Shown: positions 43,953-52,641, counted from the first letter of the stretch. The stretch is 64,000 bases of DNA from Aquimarina spongiae (GCF_900141785.1 NZ_FQYP01000004.1:403001-467000), one strand, 5' to 3'. Notes: a model not told the origin generated them from the letters alone. A program made the numbers and translations.

Positions 43953-46900
43953 TTAATGTTTTTTTATTATCAATTGGGTTGCAATGTCATCAAACGCAAT
44001 TTCTGTACCATTTATTACGTCCGTCGCAAACTCAATTGTCTCGGTTAAGGTTTCGTTTTTGATGTAAGCCTCGTTGGTCGTTATCGCTTCTTGAACTGCT
44101 TCATTCTCCTGAAACACGATTTCTATCTTATCAGTCACTTCAAAACCGCTATCCTTACGGATATTCTGGATTCTGTTAACAAGCTCCCTTGCAATTCCTT
44201 CTTTTTTAAGTTCAGGAGTGATTGTTACATCAAGAGCAACGGTCAAAGAACCAGAATTAGCAACCAACCAGCCCTCGATATCTTGAGAGCTTATGTCTAC
44301 ATCGTCTGTTCCTAAAGTAATAATTTTATCATTAATTTCTATATCAAAACTGCCAGTTTGTTCAAGAATTTTGATTGTTTCCTGATCAAAAGAACGTATC
44401 TCGTTGGCAATCAATTTCATATCTTTTCCAAAACGAGGGCCCAAAGTTTTGAAATTTGGCTTGATTTGTTTCACTAAAATACCTGAAGCGTCATCAATAA
44501 GCTCAATTTCTTTTACATTTACCTCACTTTTTATCAATCCGGCGATATCGTTTATCTCATTTCTTTCTGCATCATTCAATACGGGAATCATAATTCGCTG
44601 TAAGGGCTGACGTACTTTTATCTTTTCCTTTTGGCGTAACGATAAAGTTAACGAAGATATAGCTTGTGCTTTTTGCATTTTATGCTCAAGCGCTTTATCA
44701 ACATATGCTTCCTTAAATTCTGGGAAATGTGCTAAATGCACACTTTCATGACTTTCTTGTGCTGTACCCGCGATCAGGTCTTTATACAGTCTATCCATGA
44801 AAAATGGCGCAACAGGAGCTCCTAGCTTAGCTACTGTGATCATACAGGTATACAAAGTCTGGTATGCAGAAATTTTATCTTGTTGGTAATCTCCTTTCCA
44901 ATATCTTCTTCGACTCAAGCGAACAAACCAGTTACTTAGGTTTTCCTGTACAAAATCTGATATAGCTCGAGTAGCTTTTGTAGGCTCGTAATCATTATAG
45001 TAAGCGTCTACATTTTTGATAAGCGTATGTAACTCACTCAAAATCCATCGATCTATCTCTGGTCGATCGGCTAGAGGGATGTCAGCTTCAGCATAGGTGA
45101 AATTATCGATATTGGCATAAAGTGTAAAGAAAGAATAGGTGTTGTATAAGGTTCCGAAGAATTTTCTTCGTACTTCTGCGATTCCTTCGATATCAAATTT
45201 CAGATTGTCCCATGGATTAGCATTACTAATCATGTACCATCTTGTGGCATCCGGCCCATAAGTTTTTAAGGTTTCGAATGGATCTACAGCATTTCCTAGA
45301 CGTTTGGACATTTTTTGTCCGTTTTTATCCAAAACAAGCCCATTCGAAACTACATTTTTGTAAGCAACATCATCGAATATCATTGTTGCTATAGCGTGCA
45401 GTGTGTAGAACCATCCTCGGGTTTGATCTACTCCTTCTGCAATAAAATCTGCTTTTCGTTCTCCTTGCTCTACTTTTTCCTTGTTCTCAAAAGGATAGTG
45501 CCATTGAGCATATGGCATCGATCCAGAATCAAACCATACGTCGATAAGATCACTTTCTCTTCTCATTGGTTTTCCTGATGGTGAAACCAAGGTGATTCTA
45601 TCGATTACGTTTTTATGAAGGTCGATCTTGTCATAGTTAGCTTCGCTCATATCCCCAATCACAAAATCAGGAAAAGCATCGGTGTCTAATACACCAGCCT
45701 TAACAGCTTTCTCCATTTCATTTTTAAGCTCCTCTACAGAACCTATGATCATTTCCTCTTTTCCGTCTTCTGTTCTCCAAATAGGTAATGGGATTCCCCA
45801 GAAACGCGAACGAGATAAATTCCAGTCATTGGCGTTTGCCAGCCAGTTTCCAAAACGTCCTTCCCCGGTTGCTTTTGGTTTCCAATTGATCCCTAAATTA
45901 AGTTCGTGCATACGATCTTTAAAATCAGGAACTCTAATAAACCAAGAGTCTAACGGATAATATAAAATCGGTTTGTCGGTACGCCAACAGTTTGGATAAC
46001 TGTGCAAGTACTTTTCAACTTTGAATGCTTTATTCTCTGTTTTAAGTTTGATGGCAATTTCTACATCGATAGATTTTTCTGGTGCCTCGCCGTCATCATA
46101 ATACTCATTCTTTACATACTTACCTCCAAATTCACCCACATGTTTGGTGAATCTACCTTGAAGATCAACCAAAGGAACCAGATTGTTATTGTCATCCTCA
46201 ACCAACATAGCCGGTACTTCTGGTTGAGCTTGTTTGGCTACAAAAGCATCATCGGCACCAAATGTTGGTGCAGTGTGTACAATACCAGTACCATCTTCTG
46301 TAGTTACAAAATCTCCTGTAATTACTCTGAATGCATTTTCAGGATTGTGATAAGGCTGTACAAAATCCAATAGTTGCTCATATCGAGTTTCGGCCAGATC
46401 AATTCCTTTAAATTCTTTTAGTATAAAGTAAGGTATCTTTTTGTCCTCTTGATTGAAAGCGTTAACCTCTTCTTCATTTTCAACTGCAACGAATTTGCCT
46501 CCAAATTGTTTCCCAACCAGGTTTTTGGCCAATATCACATTGATTGGCTCAAAAGTATACTGATTGAATGTTTTTACAACTACATAATCTATTTTTGGAC
46601 CAACCGTTAATGCGGTGTTTGAAGGAAGCGTCCATGGAGTTGTTGTCCAGGCTAGGAAATAAACATTTCCTTCGATATCTTTCAAGAAATCAGGAAGTGT
46701 CTCTTTTTTAGCCTTAAATTGGGCAGTAACTGTGGTATCAGTTACATCCTGATACGTCCCTGGTTGATTCAACTCATGAGAACTTAATCCCGTACCTGCT
46801 TTGGGAGAGTACGGTTGGATGGTATATCCTTTATACAGTAATCCTTTTTTATAGATTTGAGAAAGTAACCACCATACACTTTCCATGTATTTAGGTTTAT

Positions 46901-47357
46901 AGGTGATATAAGGATCATCCATATCTACCCAATATCCAATTTTTTGAGTAAGATCATTCCATATGTCTGTATATCGCATTACGGCCTTTTTACAGGCTTC
47001 ATTATACTCTTCTACAGATATTTTGGTTCCGATATCTTCTTTGGTAATACCAAGTTCTTTCTCAACACCAAGTTCTACAGGTAGTCCATGTGTATCCCAA
47101 CCGGCTTTACGTTTTACCTGATATCCTTTTTGTGTTTTGTAACGACAAAAAATATCTTTAATAGCACGCGCCATTACGTGATGTATACCAGGTAGACCGT
47201 TGGCAGAAGGTGGACCTTCAAAAAATACATATGGTTCGGCTCCTTCACGCTCACTAATACTTTTATCGAAAATATTATTCTGTTGCCAGAAATCTAGTAT
47301 TTGATCAGCTATTTCAGGTAAGTCAAGTCCTTTATACTCAGGAAACTTAGTGCTCAT
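43953..47357 (-). CDS. ileS: isoleucyl-tRNA synthetase
   Basis: 1134 residues starting MSTKFPEYKGLDLPE. Class I motifs are visible: the HIGH-equivalent GLPGIHHVMARAIKD, and GQKMSKRLGN (KMSKS-equivalent), with the large editing domain between. An upstream in-frame ATG at 47426 would add 23 non-family residues; a near -7 element TATTTTCG lies at about 47386-47393, inside that extension, favouring the later start. It charges tRNA-Ile and edits misactivated valine. Confidence 0.97.
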   Translation of the reverse strand: MSTKFPEYKGLDLPEIADQILDFWQQNNIFDKSISEREGAEPYVFFEGPPSANGLPGIHHVMARAIKDIFCRYKTQKGYQVKRKAGWDTHGLPVELGVEKELGITKEDIGTKISVEEYNEACKKAVMRYTDIWNDLTQKIGYWVDMDDPYITYKPKYMESVWWLLSQIYKKGLLYKGYTIQPYSPKAGTGLSSHELNQPGTYQDVTDTTVTAQFKAKKETLPDFLKDIEGNVYFLAWTTTPWTLPSNTALTVGPKIDYVVVKTFNQYTFEPINVILAKNLVGKQFGGKFVAVENEEEVNAFNQEDKKIPYFILKEFKGIDLAETRYEQLLDFVQPYHNPENAFRVITGDFVTTEDGTGIVHTAPTFGADDAFVAKQAQPEVPAMLVEDDNNNLVPLVDLQGRFTKHVGEFGGKYVKNEYYDDGEAPEKSIDVEIAIKLKTENKAFKVEKYLHSYPNCWRTDKPILYYPLDSWFIRVPDFKDRMHELNLGINWKPKATGEGRFGNWLANANDWNLSRSRFWGIPLPIWRTEDGKEEMIIGSVEELKNEMEKAVKAGVLDTDAFPDFVIGDMSEANYDKIDLHKNVIDRITLVSPSGKPMRRESDLIDVWFDSGSMPYAQWHYPFENKEKVEQGERKADFIAEGVDQTRGWFYTLHAIATMIFDDVAYKNVVSNGLVLDKNGQKMSKRLGNAVDPFETLKTYGPDATRWYMISNANPWDNLKFDIEGIAEVRRKFFGTLYNTYSFFTLYANIDNFTYAEADIPLADRPEIDRWILSELHTLIKNVDAYYNDYEPTKATRAISDFVQENLSNWFVRLSRRRYWKGDYQQDKISAYQTLYTCMITVAKLGAPVAPFFMDRLYKDLIAGTAQESHESVHLAHFPEFKEAYVDKALEHKMQKAQAISSLTLSLRQKEKIKVRQPLQRIMIPVLNDAERNEINDIAGLIKSEVNVKEIELIDDASGILVKQIKPNFKTLGPRFGKDMKLIANEIRSFDQETIKILEQTGSFDIEINDKIITLGTDDVDISSQDIEGWLVANSGSLTVALDVTITPELKKEGIARELVNRIQNIRKDSGFEVTDKIEIVFQENEAVQEAITTNEAYIKNETLTETIEFATDVINGTEIAFDDIATQLIIKKH

Positions 47358-47715
47358 TTTATCGTTCTTTCTATTAAGTTTGCGAAAATAAGGATTTTCT
47401 GGAAATTCAAGACAGAAATCAGCCATGGAAATGCAATAAATACAGCGGTATTACTGATTTTTAACACTGCGGTAATCTTTTTTTCAAAAATCGTAGTTTT
47501 TATAGCTATGCTACGTCGAATCTTTTTGGGTAGGTAAAAGCAGGATGATCCTTATCCTTAATCCCTTCATATTTTTTATCCCATAAGCAATTCACTTCAT
47601 CTAGAAACATCTGTACCTGAAATTGGAACATGTGTTATACATCTTCTTCTGGCAAAGAATTTTCTTTGACCTATCACTTTTATAGTGGTATAAATACATG
47701 TTTTACACAAAAAGA
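47358..47715. other. interval upstream of the small-peptide genes
   Basis: About 360 bases between divergent ileS and the first small-peptide gene. The ileS side holds its promoter. The centre holds a 41-codon minus-strand frame (listed separately). No TAnnTTTG element precedes the first peptide; a TTTG at 47667-47670 with TATAAATA at 47689 might serve. Confidence 0.4.
47506..47631 (-). CDS. small ORF or gene remnant (41 aa)
   Basis: 41 codons from ATG to TAG, starting MFQFQVQMFLDEVNCLWDKK and ending HPAFTYPKRFDVA. The composition (many aromatic and charged residues, few rare codons) looks like a real protein sequence, perhaps the tail of a larger degraded gene. No promoter, no partner, no known family. 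It may be a relic. Confidence 0.3.
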   Translation of the reverse strand: MFQFQVQMFLDEVNCLWDKKYEGIKDKDHPAFTYPKRFDVA

Positions 47716-47907
47716 ATGCTAAAAAATATACTAAGAATACAGGGAGCAATGCAATTAAGCAAATATGAACAACGCATGCTCAAAGCGGGTTGGGCAGATG
47801 ATGAAGGATGTTACCAACAAGGTGATTTGTGTTGTGTGCCTACCAAATTTGGGAGAGAGGTTTGCAGGGTAGCGAAATGTAACCAAGGGATTGCATGTTT
47901 AGGTTAG
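47716..47907 (+). CDS. double-glycine-type leader peptide with six-Cys core, copy A
   Basis: 63 residues. The first 25 form a leader MLKNILRIQGAMQLSKYEQ... ending in Ala-Gly (residues 24-25), matching the bacteriocin/ComC-type GG leader found in Bacteroidota (the LKNIL start, L-S-K-x-EQ centre). The predicted 38-residue core has six cysteines (positions 32, 39, 40, 50, 55, 61) in a C-x6-CC-x9-C-x4-C-x5-C pattern, suitable for three disulfides or thioether modification. An upstream ATG at 47698 would add MFYTKR and is less like the family. It pairs with the next gene. No transporter or modifying enzyme lies in the window. Confidence 0.7.
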   Translation: MLKNILRIQGAMQLSKYEQRMLKAGWADDEGCYQQGDLCCVPTKFGREVCRVAKCNQGIACLG

Positions 47908-47947
47908 CATTCATAACAATATATAAAAAGGCAAAGTACTTTGACTG

Positions 47948-47983
47948 AAGACACACTGCCCAAGTGTCTTTAAAAGTTTGGGC
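47948..47983 (+). ncRNA. potential H-type RNA pseudoknot between the two peptide genes
   Basis: Stem 1: AGACAC (47949-47954) with GTGTCT (47964-47969), extendable by A48-T70. Stem 2: GCCCAA (47958-47963) with TTGGGC (47978-47983). The 5' strand of stem 2 abuts the 3' strand of stem 1 without gap; loop 1 is 3 nt and loop 3 about 8 nt with four A. This is a classic coaxial H-type geometry in the leader of copy B, ending 30 bases before its ATG. Confidence 0.5.
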
Positions 47984-48013
47984 TTATTCTAGAAACTTTT
48001 AAAATTTAAAATC

Positions 48014-48220
48014 ATGCTAAAAAACATTTTAAACGTAAACGGTGTAAAGCGATTAAACAAAGACGAACAAGAAGCACTTAACGGGGGATTTGGACCTGGA
48101 TTCTGTTACTTAAGAGATAGAAATACATGTTGTTGTTTCTTTGACGACATTTATCCAAATGGAGGTTTTTACTGCTCCCGAGGAGAATCTGACGGTTTTG
48201 GTAGATGTAGATATGTGTAG
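48014..48220 (+). CDS. double-glycine leader peptide with six-Cys core, copy B
   Basis: 68 residues. The leader MLKNILNVNGVKRLNKDEQ... ends in a true Gly-Gly (24-25), the cleavage site for C39-type peptidase domains of ABC exporters. The 43-residue core starts FGPGFCYL and has six cysteines (31, 39, 40, 41, 54, 65) including a CCC run, plus glycines and aromatics. Leader length and many positions match copy A exactly, while the cores differ, as in diversifying bacteriocin or signal-peptide families. Likely a secreted, Cys-crosslinked peptide; activity (toxin, pheromone) is not predictable. A strong terminator follows. Confidence 0.75.
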   Translation: MLKNILNVNGVKRLNKDEQEALNGGFGPGFCYLRDRNTCCCFFDDIYPNGGFYCSRGESDGFGRCRYV

Positions 48221-48231
48221 GTCGTAAGATA

Positions 48232-48257
48232 TTGTAATATTTTTGGACATATTACAA
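48232..48257 (+). promoter_or_regulatory. inverted repeat overlapping a -7 element TATTTTTG
   Basis: TTGTAATAT (48232-48240) and ATATTACAA (48249-48257) form a 9-bp palindrome with an 8-base spacer; an exact TAnnTTTG element lies at 48238-48245 within it. A transcript from here would run to the terminator at 48337-48369. Confidence 0.45.
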
Positions 48258-48336
48258 AATAATCATTGATAAAAACAGTTATAAAAGTAACCATAGGTTA
48301 TTTAAGTGTGAAATTATCTATGATTTAGTGAGTATG

Positions 48337-48369
48337 AACCCTTGCAATACCTGTTGCAAGGGTTTTTTT
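48337..48369 (+). terminator. strong intrinsic terminator after the peptide genes
   Basis: AACCCTTGCAA pairs perfectly with TTGCAAGGGTT (11 bp, 6-base loop), followed by seven T residues. It ends either the peptide transcript or a short RNA started at about 48250. Confidence 0.92.
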
Positions 48370-48428
48370 ACATGAGTTTAACTTTATTATTGATGCTTAA
48401 TGTAGTTTGATTTTACTAATTTTAAACC

Positions 48429-49217
48429 ATGAATCAGTATCTGCGTCTTGCACTTATACAAGCCCATCTTTCTTGGGAAAACCCCATTCAGAATCGAGCA
48501 GCATTTGCTCAAAAAATCAGCACTATAGAGGATCAGGTTGATCTTATTGTATTACCCGAAATGTTTACCACTGGGTTTACAATGAATGCTGCTGATGTAG
48601 CAGAATCTATGGATGGAGAAACGGTGAAATGGCTTCAAGGAATGGCAACCCAAAAAAAATGTGCGATTACCGGAAGTATCATTATTGTTGAGGATGACAG
48701 ATATTATAACCGTTTTGTTTTTGCGTTTCCGGATGGAAAATTACAAACGTATGACAAACATCAATTATTTACTTTGGCAAAAGAAAATGAGGTGTTTACC
48801 GCGGGGTCAGAAGAAGTAATTATTTCGTATAAAGGCTGGAGAATCAAACCACAAATTTGCTATGATCTTCGGTTTCCGGTGTGGGCTAGAAATACCAGTG
48901 ATTATGATCTTTTGCTGTACGTAGCCAGTTGGCCAAAACCGAGAATCAATGCTTGGGATGCGTTACTTAAAGCAAGAGCTATAGAAAATATGTGTTACTG
49001 TGCGGGAGTAAACCGAGTAGGACTAGATGGAAAAGGTTACGAATATAATGGACACACTGCAGTGTATGATGTATTAGGCCATTCGATACTCGAGGAAAAT
49101 CCTGTAGAAAAAGAAACTATTCTATACGTTAATCTGGATAAAGTACACATCGAAACGACGAGAAAAAAACTTCCTTTTCTTGAAGATGCAGATCGTTTCC
49201 AGATTATTCAAGAATAA
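48429..49217 (+). CDS. nitrilase-superfamily omega-amidase (YafV/NIT2-like)
   Basis: 262 residues with the nitrilase catalytic triad visible: Glu44 (VLPEMFTTGF), Lys110 (TYDKHQLF) and Cys144 (PQICYDLRFPVW). The pattern fits YafV/omega-amidase, which hydrolyses alpha-ketoglutaramate and alpha-ketosuccinamate in methionine salvage and glutamine transaminase metabolism. Cytosolic. It converges with and overlaps the Ig-like lipoprotein gene by 14 bases. Confidence 0.9.
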   Translation: MNQYLRLALIQAHLSWENPIQNRAAFAQKISTIEDQVDLIVLPEMFTTGFTMNAADVAESMDGETVKWLQGMATQKKCAITGSIIIVEDDRYYNRFVFAFPDGKLQTYDKHQLFTLAKENEVFTAGSEEVIISYKGWRIKPQICYDLRFPVWARNTSDYDLLLYVASWPKPRINAWDALLKARAIENMCYCAGVNRVGLDGKGYEYNGHTAVYDVLGHSILEENPVEKETILYVNLDKVHIETTRKKLPFLEDADRFQIIQE

Positions 49218-50811
49218 AAGTTTGTTTGATCTCCCAGTTGGCTCTTACTTCAATCGCTTCAGGAAAATGACTTACCCGTTCTGGTTGCAATCCTTTCAGA
49301 AAATTTCCTGGATCCCATTTCCCGTTGGCATTGTTGTCAAAAATAACTCGAATCAAAAATTTGGCAGGGTCGAGATAGTTAAAGACTAATGTTTTTGGAT
49401 CTACAGCAGTTTTTTCTACAACTACATCTCCTTTTTCGTTGGTTAGCTGTACCAAAACAGGATATTGATCTACATTTTCTAAGGTCAAGAAAATAGTCCC
49501 GTAATCTGTTATTTTTTTGGTTCTGAAGGTAAAACTAAGCGAATCGTTTGCATTGCCAACAAAATCGGTTATCGCCTCTGGGAGCATTTCCAGAGTGTAC
49601 GTATTATTTTCTGCTTTTTCAAAAATCAGTTTGGCTTCGTTAAGTGCTTTATCTAACCCAATTGAAAAGGGAATATCTATAGTGTCCTTATCGGTAAGCG
49701 ATATCAATTCTTGATTGATACTTTCCATAGGAGTATTAGCAAACAGCATAAAGTTCTTATCTGGTTTCAGGGAAGTGCCAGAAGATGAGAGTTGCAAAGA
49801 GTCTTTATATTGATCTTTAAATCTTGGGATTAGTGTGTCTTTATAATTGGTGTTGGTGACTTCAAATACTAATGAGTCTACTTCAAAAAAGGGTTTAAAC
49901 CAATAATGTAAAGAGTCTTTTTCTCTGTCGGGGATAATGCGAGTCTGTAAAGAATCCGGAGCCTCACTTAGCATTTTGATCTTCATACTATCTAATTCTC
50001 CCTCATAAGGAAAAACAAATTCATTTTTAGATATCTGTTTGGGGAGCAGCGCTTTGAAATCCAGAACCTCTTTAAAAACGCTTATGTTGAATACTTTGGC
50101 AGTGTCCTCTGGTAAAGAAATGGTCTCTTCATAGAACCCTATTTTGTCTTGTTTGGGTTCGTATAAGTAATTACCTGCATTGTCTTTTAGAGCAATCAGT
50201 TTAAATTTCCCTTCTTTCAAATTAAAGAAATTAAAAGAAACGCTATCCAAGGTATTGGTTACATATCTTGGAACGGTTTTGTATACACTAGAGTCTGTAT
50301 AGGTACTGTCAATTTCATAAAGAGCAACCGTAACGTTGGATTCTACATCCTTTTTTATGGCATCTTTAATGGTTCCTTTTACAGATAAAGAATCCAAAAA
50401 GTCTCCTGTAGAAAAAACGTATCTAAAAAAAGGAAGTGTATTTCCTTCATTATTGTCTTCTATACTCTCTCCAAAATTGATACTGTACGTCGTGTTTTGT
50501 AGTAAAGTGTCCAGAAATTTAATCTTAACAAACTTACTAGCACCACCCAATGGACTAATTGTGGGTTTGGGATCCATAGGAGGTGATACGATGATCTGTT
50601 TTTGTGCGTCCTTTAATTTGATGTATTCATCAAAATATATTCGGATTTCAGAATCTTTAAAGTTGGTAGAAAAATTAGGAGGAAATGCCTTTACAAAGAC
50701 TGGCGGGGTTTCGTCTTTCTCACCACCATTTATTGTGCCCTTTTTTGCACAACCTAAGATTAGGATAAATAGCGACACAAGGGCCAATAACCAATTTAAT
50801 CTTTTATTCAT
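49204..50811 (-). CDS. lipoprotein with bacterial Ig-like (SbsA-type) domain
   Basis: About 535 residues. Signal peptide with LILGC lipobox (Cys about residue 20), then KKGTINGGEKDETPPVFVKAFPPNFSTNF, a typical Ig-like domain (about 35-140) seen in flavobacterial envelope lipoproteins. The rest is beta-rich, with IRVIFDNNANGKWDPGNFLKGLQPERV near the C-terminus, a calcium-binding-like or prealbumin-like fold. The ATG at 50811 is chosen because upstream extension overlaps comF and lacks a signal peptide. Function unknown, likely surface. Confidence 0.8.
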   Translation of the reverse strand: MNKRLNWLLALVSLFILILGCAKKGTINGGEKDETPPVFVKAFPPNFSTNFKDSEIRIYFDEYIKLKDAQKQIIVSPPMDPKPTISPLGGASKFVKIKFLDTLLQNTTYSINFGESIEDNNEGNTLPFFRYVFSTGDFLDSLSVKGTIKDAIKKDVESNVTVALYEIDSTYTDSSVYKTVPRYVTNTLDSVSFNFFNLKEGKFKLIALKDNAGNYLYEPKQDKIGFYEETISLPEDTAKVFNISVFKEVLDFKALLPKQISKNEFVFPYEGELDSMKIKMLSEAPDSLQTRIIPDREKDSLHYWFKPFFEVDSLVFEVTNTNYKDTLIPRFKDQYKDSLQLSSSGTSLKPDKNFMLFANTPMESINQELISLTDKDTIDIPFSIGLDKALNEAKLIFEKAENNTYTLEMLPEAITDFVGNANDSLSFTFRTKKITDYGTIFLTLENVDQYPVLVQLTNEKGDVVVEKTAVDPKTLVFNYLDPAKFLIRVIFDNNANGKWDPGNFLKGLQPERVSHFPEAIEVRANWEIKQTFILE

Positions 50812-50867
50812 TTCTCCAACATTGATTTTAAGACACAAAGAAACAACTATCTTGAAAAACAAAAAAA

Positions 50868-51548
50868 CTATTCTGTTATTGCCATACAAGCCACACTTAT
50901 TTTGATTCCTGGTATAGATTTCAATGCTTGCGCGCATGCTTCTATGGTCGCTCCGGTAGTAATAATGTCATCTACCAACAAAATATGTTTGTTTTCTAGT
51001 AAAGACGGATTTTGTACCTCAAATGTTTCAGCCGTATTTTTCCATCTGGACTGTTTTTTCCGCTTCGATTGTTTAGAATTGTAAGAATTTTTTTTCAAAA
51101 CAAAATCAATGTAATCGGCATTTAATTTTTTGGAAATTTCAATTCCAAACTTGGCCACTTGGTTATACCCCCTTTCTTTGAGTCTTTTAGGGTGTAAGGG
51201 CACAGGAATAACTATATTAATATTCTGAAAACCAGGTATTTCTGATAAATTTTGACCAAGCCATTTGCCAAGCTCTTCCCCTACTTTTTGCTGTCCTCTA
51301 TACTTTAAATTATGTATCAGATTTTGGACCAAACTGTCCTTCTGAAATAGAAATAAAGAGGCGGTATTTTCTACTTTGACTCTTCCATAAAATACTTTTT
51401 CAATTTTTTTTGCGTTTACGTTATGGAAATCTCCCAAAGGAAGCTCATGTCGGCAAGAGGTACAGAGTGTCCTTTCGTTTTTGTGTAAAGTGCTGTTACA
51501 AGCTGCACAATACATAGGAAAGAATAAATAGACTAAGTCTCTTAGCAT
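50868..51548 (-). CDS. ComF family phosphoribosyltransferase-like protein
   Basis: 226 residues. N-terminal zinc-ribbon cysteines at 14, 17, 29 and 32 (CAAC ... CTSC), and C-terminal PRPP-binding loop HILLVDDIITTGATIEAC. The middle has VPLHPKRLKERGYNQ, characteristic of ComF/GntX. ComF helps natural transformation by processing incoming single-stranded DNA in some bacteria; in others it is a housekeeping factor. Monocistronic. Confidence 0.9.
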   Translation of the reverse strand: MLRDLVYLFFPMYCAACNSTLHKNERTLCTSCRHELPLGDFHNVNAKKIEKVFYGRVKVENTASLFLFQKDSLVQNLIHNLKYRGQQKVGEELGKWLGQNLSEIPGFQNINIVIPVPLHPKRLKERGYNQVAKFGIEISKKLNADYIDFVLKKNSYNSKQSKRKKQSRWKNTAETFEVQNPSLLENKHILLVDDIITTGATIEACAQALKSIPGIKISVACMAITE

Positions 51549-51576
51549 TTTATAGGGTGATTACCATTTATTATTA

Positions 51577-51584
51577 TATTTTAG
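51577..51584 (+). promoter_or_regulatory. TATTTTAG promoter variant before the coiled-coil gene
   Basis: Same octamer as at 19710 and 54348, here 36 bases before the ATG at 51620. Confidence 0.35.
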
Positions 51585-51619
51585 CTATAGAAATAACCAT
51601 CAAAAATTAGAAATTAATT

Positions 51620-52501
51620 ATGACAACTCAAAACAATAACTTAACCCTTAAAATTCTTATCGGTGTTCTTGGTGCTTTATTGCTAATTCTGGGGATATTT
51701 ACGTATAAGTTTTACAACGAGGAGAAGCAAAATCAAGCGATTTTGCAACAGGAAAAGGATCTTATTGAAAGCGAATTAGGAGAATTAATTACGAAGTACG
51801 ATAATGCTATTGCACTTAATGAAGTGATGGATGACCATTTATTGAAAGCCAAAGAGCGTATCGTTGTATTGTTGGACAGTGTAAAGGATAACGAAGCGAA
51901 TCTGGCATTGATTTCAAAATACAGAAGAGAGGTAAGTAAACTTAAAAAAGAGCGTGATAGATTATTTAAGCTTGCTGATAGTTTAACTACTGCCAATACG
52001 CAATTAGGGAAAGACCTAGACAGCACATCGGTAGCATTAAACAAGAGAATTATCTTCTCAGATTCGCTACAAATGCAAAATGATAAGTTAGCGGATATCG
52101 TAGAAAGAGGTTCTGCATTAACTGCTGCTAATATCAAAGCAGAAGGAGTACGTGTTCGTAATAGTGGTAAAATTTCTACTACTTCAAAAGCTAGTAGAGC
52201 TGAGAAAGTAAGAGTATGTTTCACACTTTCTCCAAATAAGTTAACTGAAAAAGGAGATAAAGAACTTTTTGTTCAAGTAGTAAATCCTGAAAATAATCTA
52301 ATCGGAGATAAAGTATCAGTTAATTTTGACGATGGAGTATTAACTTACAGTGGTCGTAACAAAATCTTTTATGAGAATGATGCATTAGACGTATGTATTC
52401 TTGTAGATGCTGCAGAAGGAGAGTTAGTAAAAGGAAATTACGTAGTAAACTTATTCTCTGGACCTAGATTAATATCTAATACACAATTTGAATTGAAATA
52501 A
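51620..52501 (+). CDS. membrane-anchored coiled-coil protein
   Basis: 293 residues: short cytosolic N-terminus, a membrane helix (about residues 9-30, KILIGVLGALLLILGIFTYKF), a long coiled coil (about 35-170, heptads of Leu/Ile with Glu/Lys/Asp), and a C-terminal beta-rich domain (about 195-293). A single-span envelope protein common in Flavobacteriaceae; no known function. A terminator follows directly. Confidence 0.75.
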   Translation: MTTQNNNLTLKILIGVLGALLLILGIFTYKFYNEEKQNQAILQQEKDLIESELGELITKYDNAIALNEVMDDHLLKAKERIVVLLDSVKDNEANLALISKYRREVSKLKKERDRLFKLADSLTTANTQLGKDLDSTSVALNKRIIFSDSLQMQNDKLADIVERGSALTAANIKAEGVRVRNSGKISTTSKASRAEKVRVCFTLSPNKLTEKGDKELFVQVVNPENNLIGDKVSVNFDDGVLTYSGRNKIFYENDALDVCILVDAAEGELVKGNYVVNLFSGPRLISNTQFELK

Positions 52502-52522
52502 TTTTTCAAAATCATATACATC

Positions 52523-52557
52523 ACCGCCATATTGAGATTAATATGGCGGTTTTTTTA
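52523..52557 (+). terminator. intrinsic terminator after the coiled-coil gene
   Basis: ACCGCCATATT pairs with AATATGGCGGT (11 bp, 6-base loop), followed by eight T residues. Confidence 0.92.
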
Positions 52558-52629
52558 TGCATTTTTTAGAAATTTTTGGGAGATCCCATTAAACTCAATA
52601 AATTCGTTTTCAATTCATACAAATTCAAC

Positions 52630-52637
52630 TATTTTTG
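52630..52637 (+). promoter_or_regulatory. -7 promoter element TATTTTTG immediately before glyS
   Basis: Exact TAnnTTTG match whose G lies 5 bases before the glyS ATG, predicting a nearly leaderless mRNA, as for rbfA. Confidence 0.6.
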
Positions 52638-52641
52638 CGCA

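Noticed and set aside
48336..48377. 13-codon frame MNPCNTCCKGFFT inside the terminator
   Set aside because: Its sequence is dictated by the terminator hairpin; the Cys cluster is likely a coincidence.
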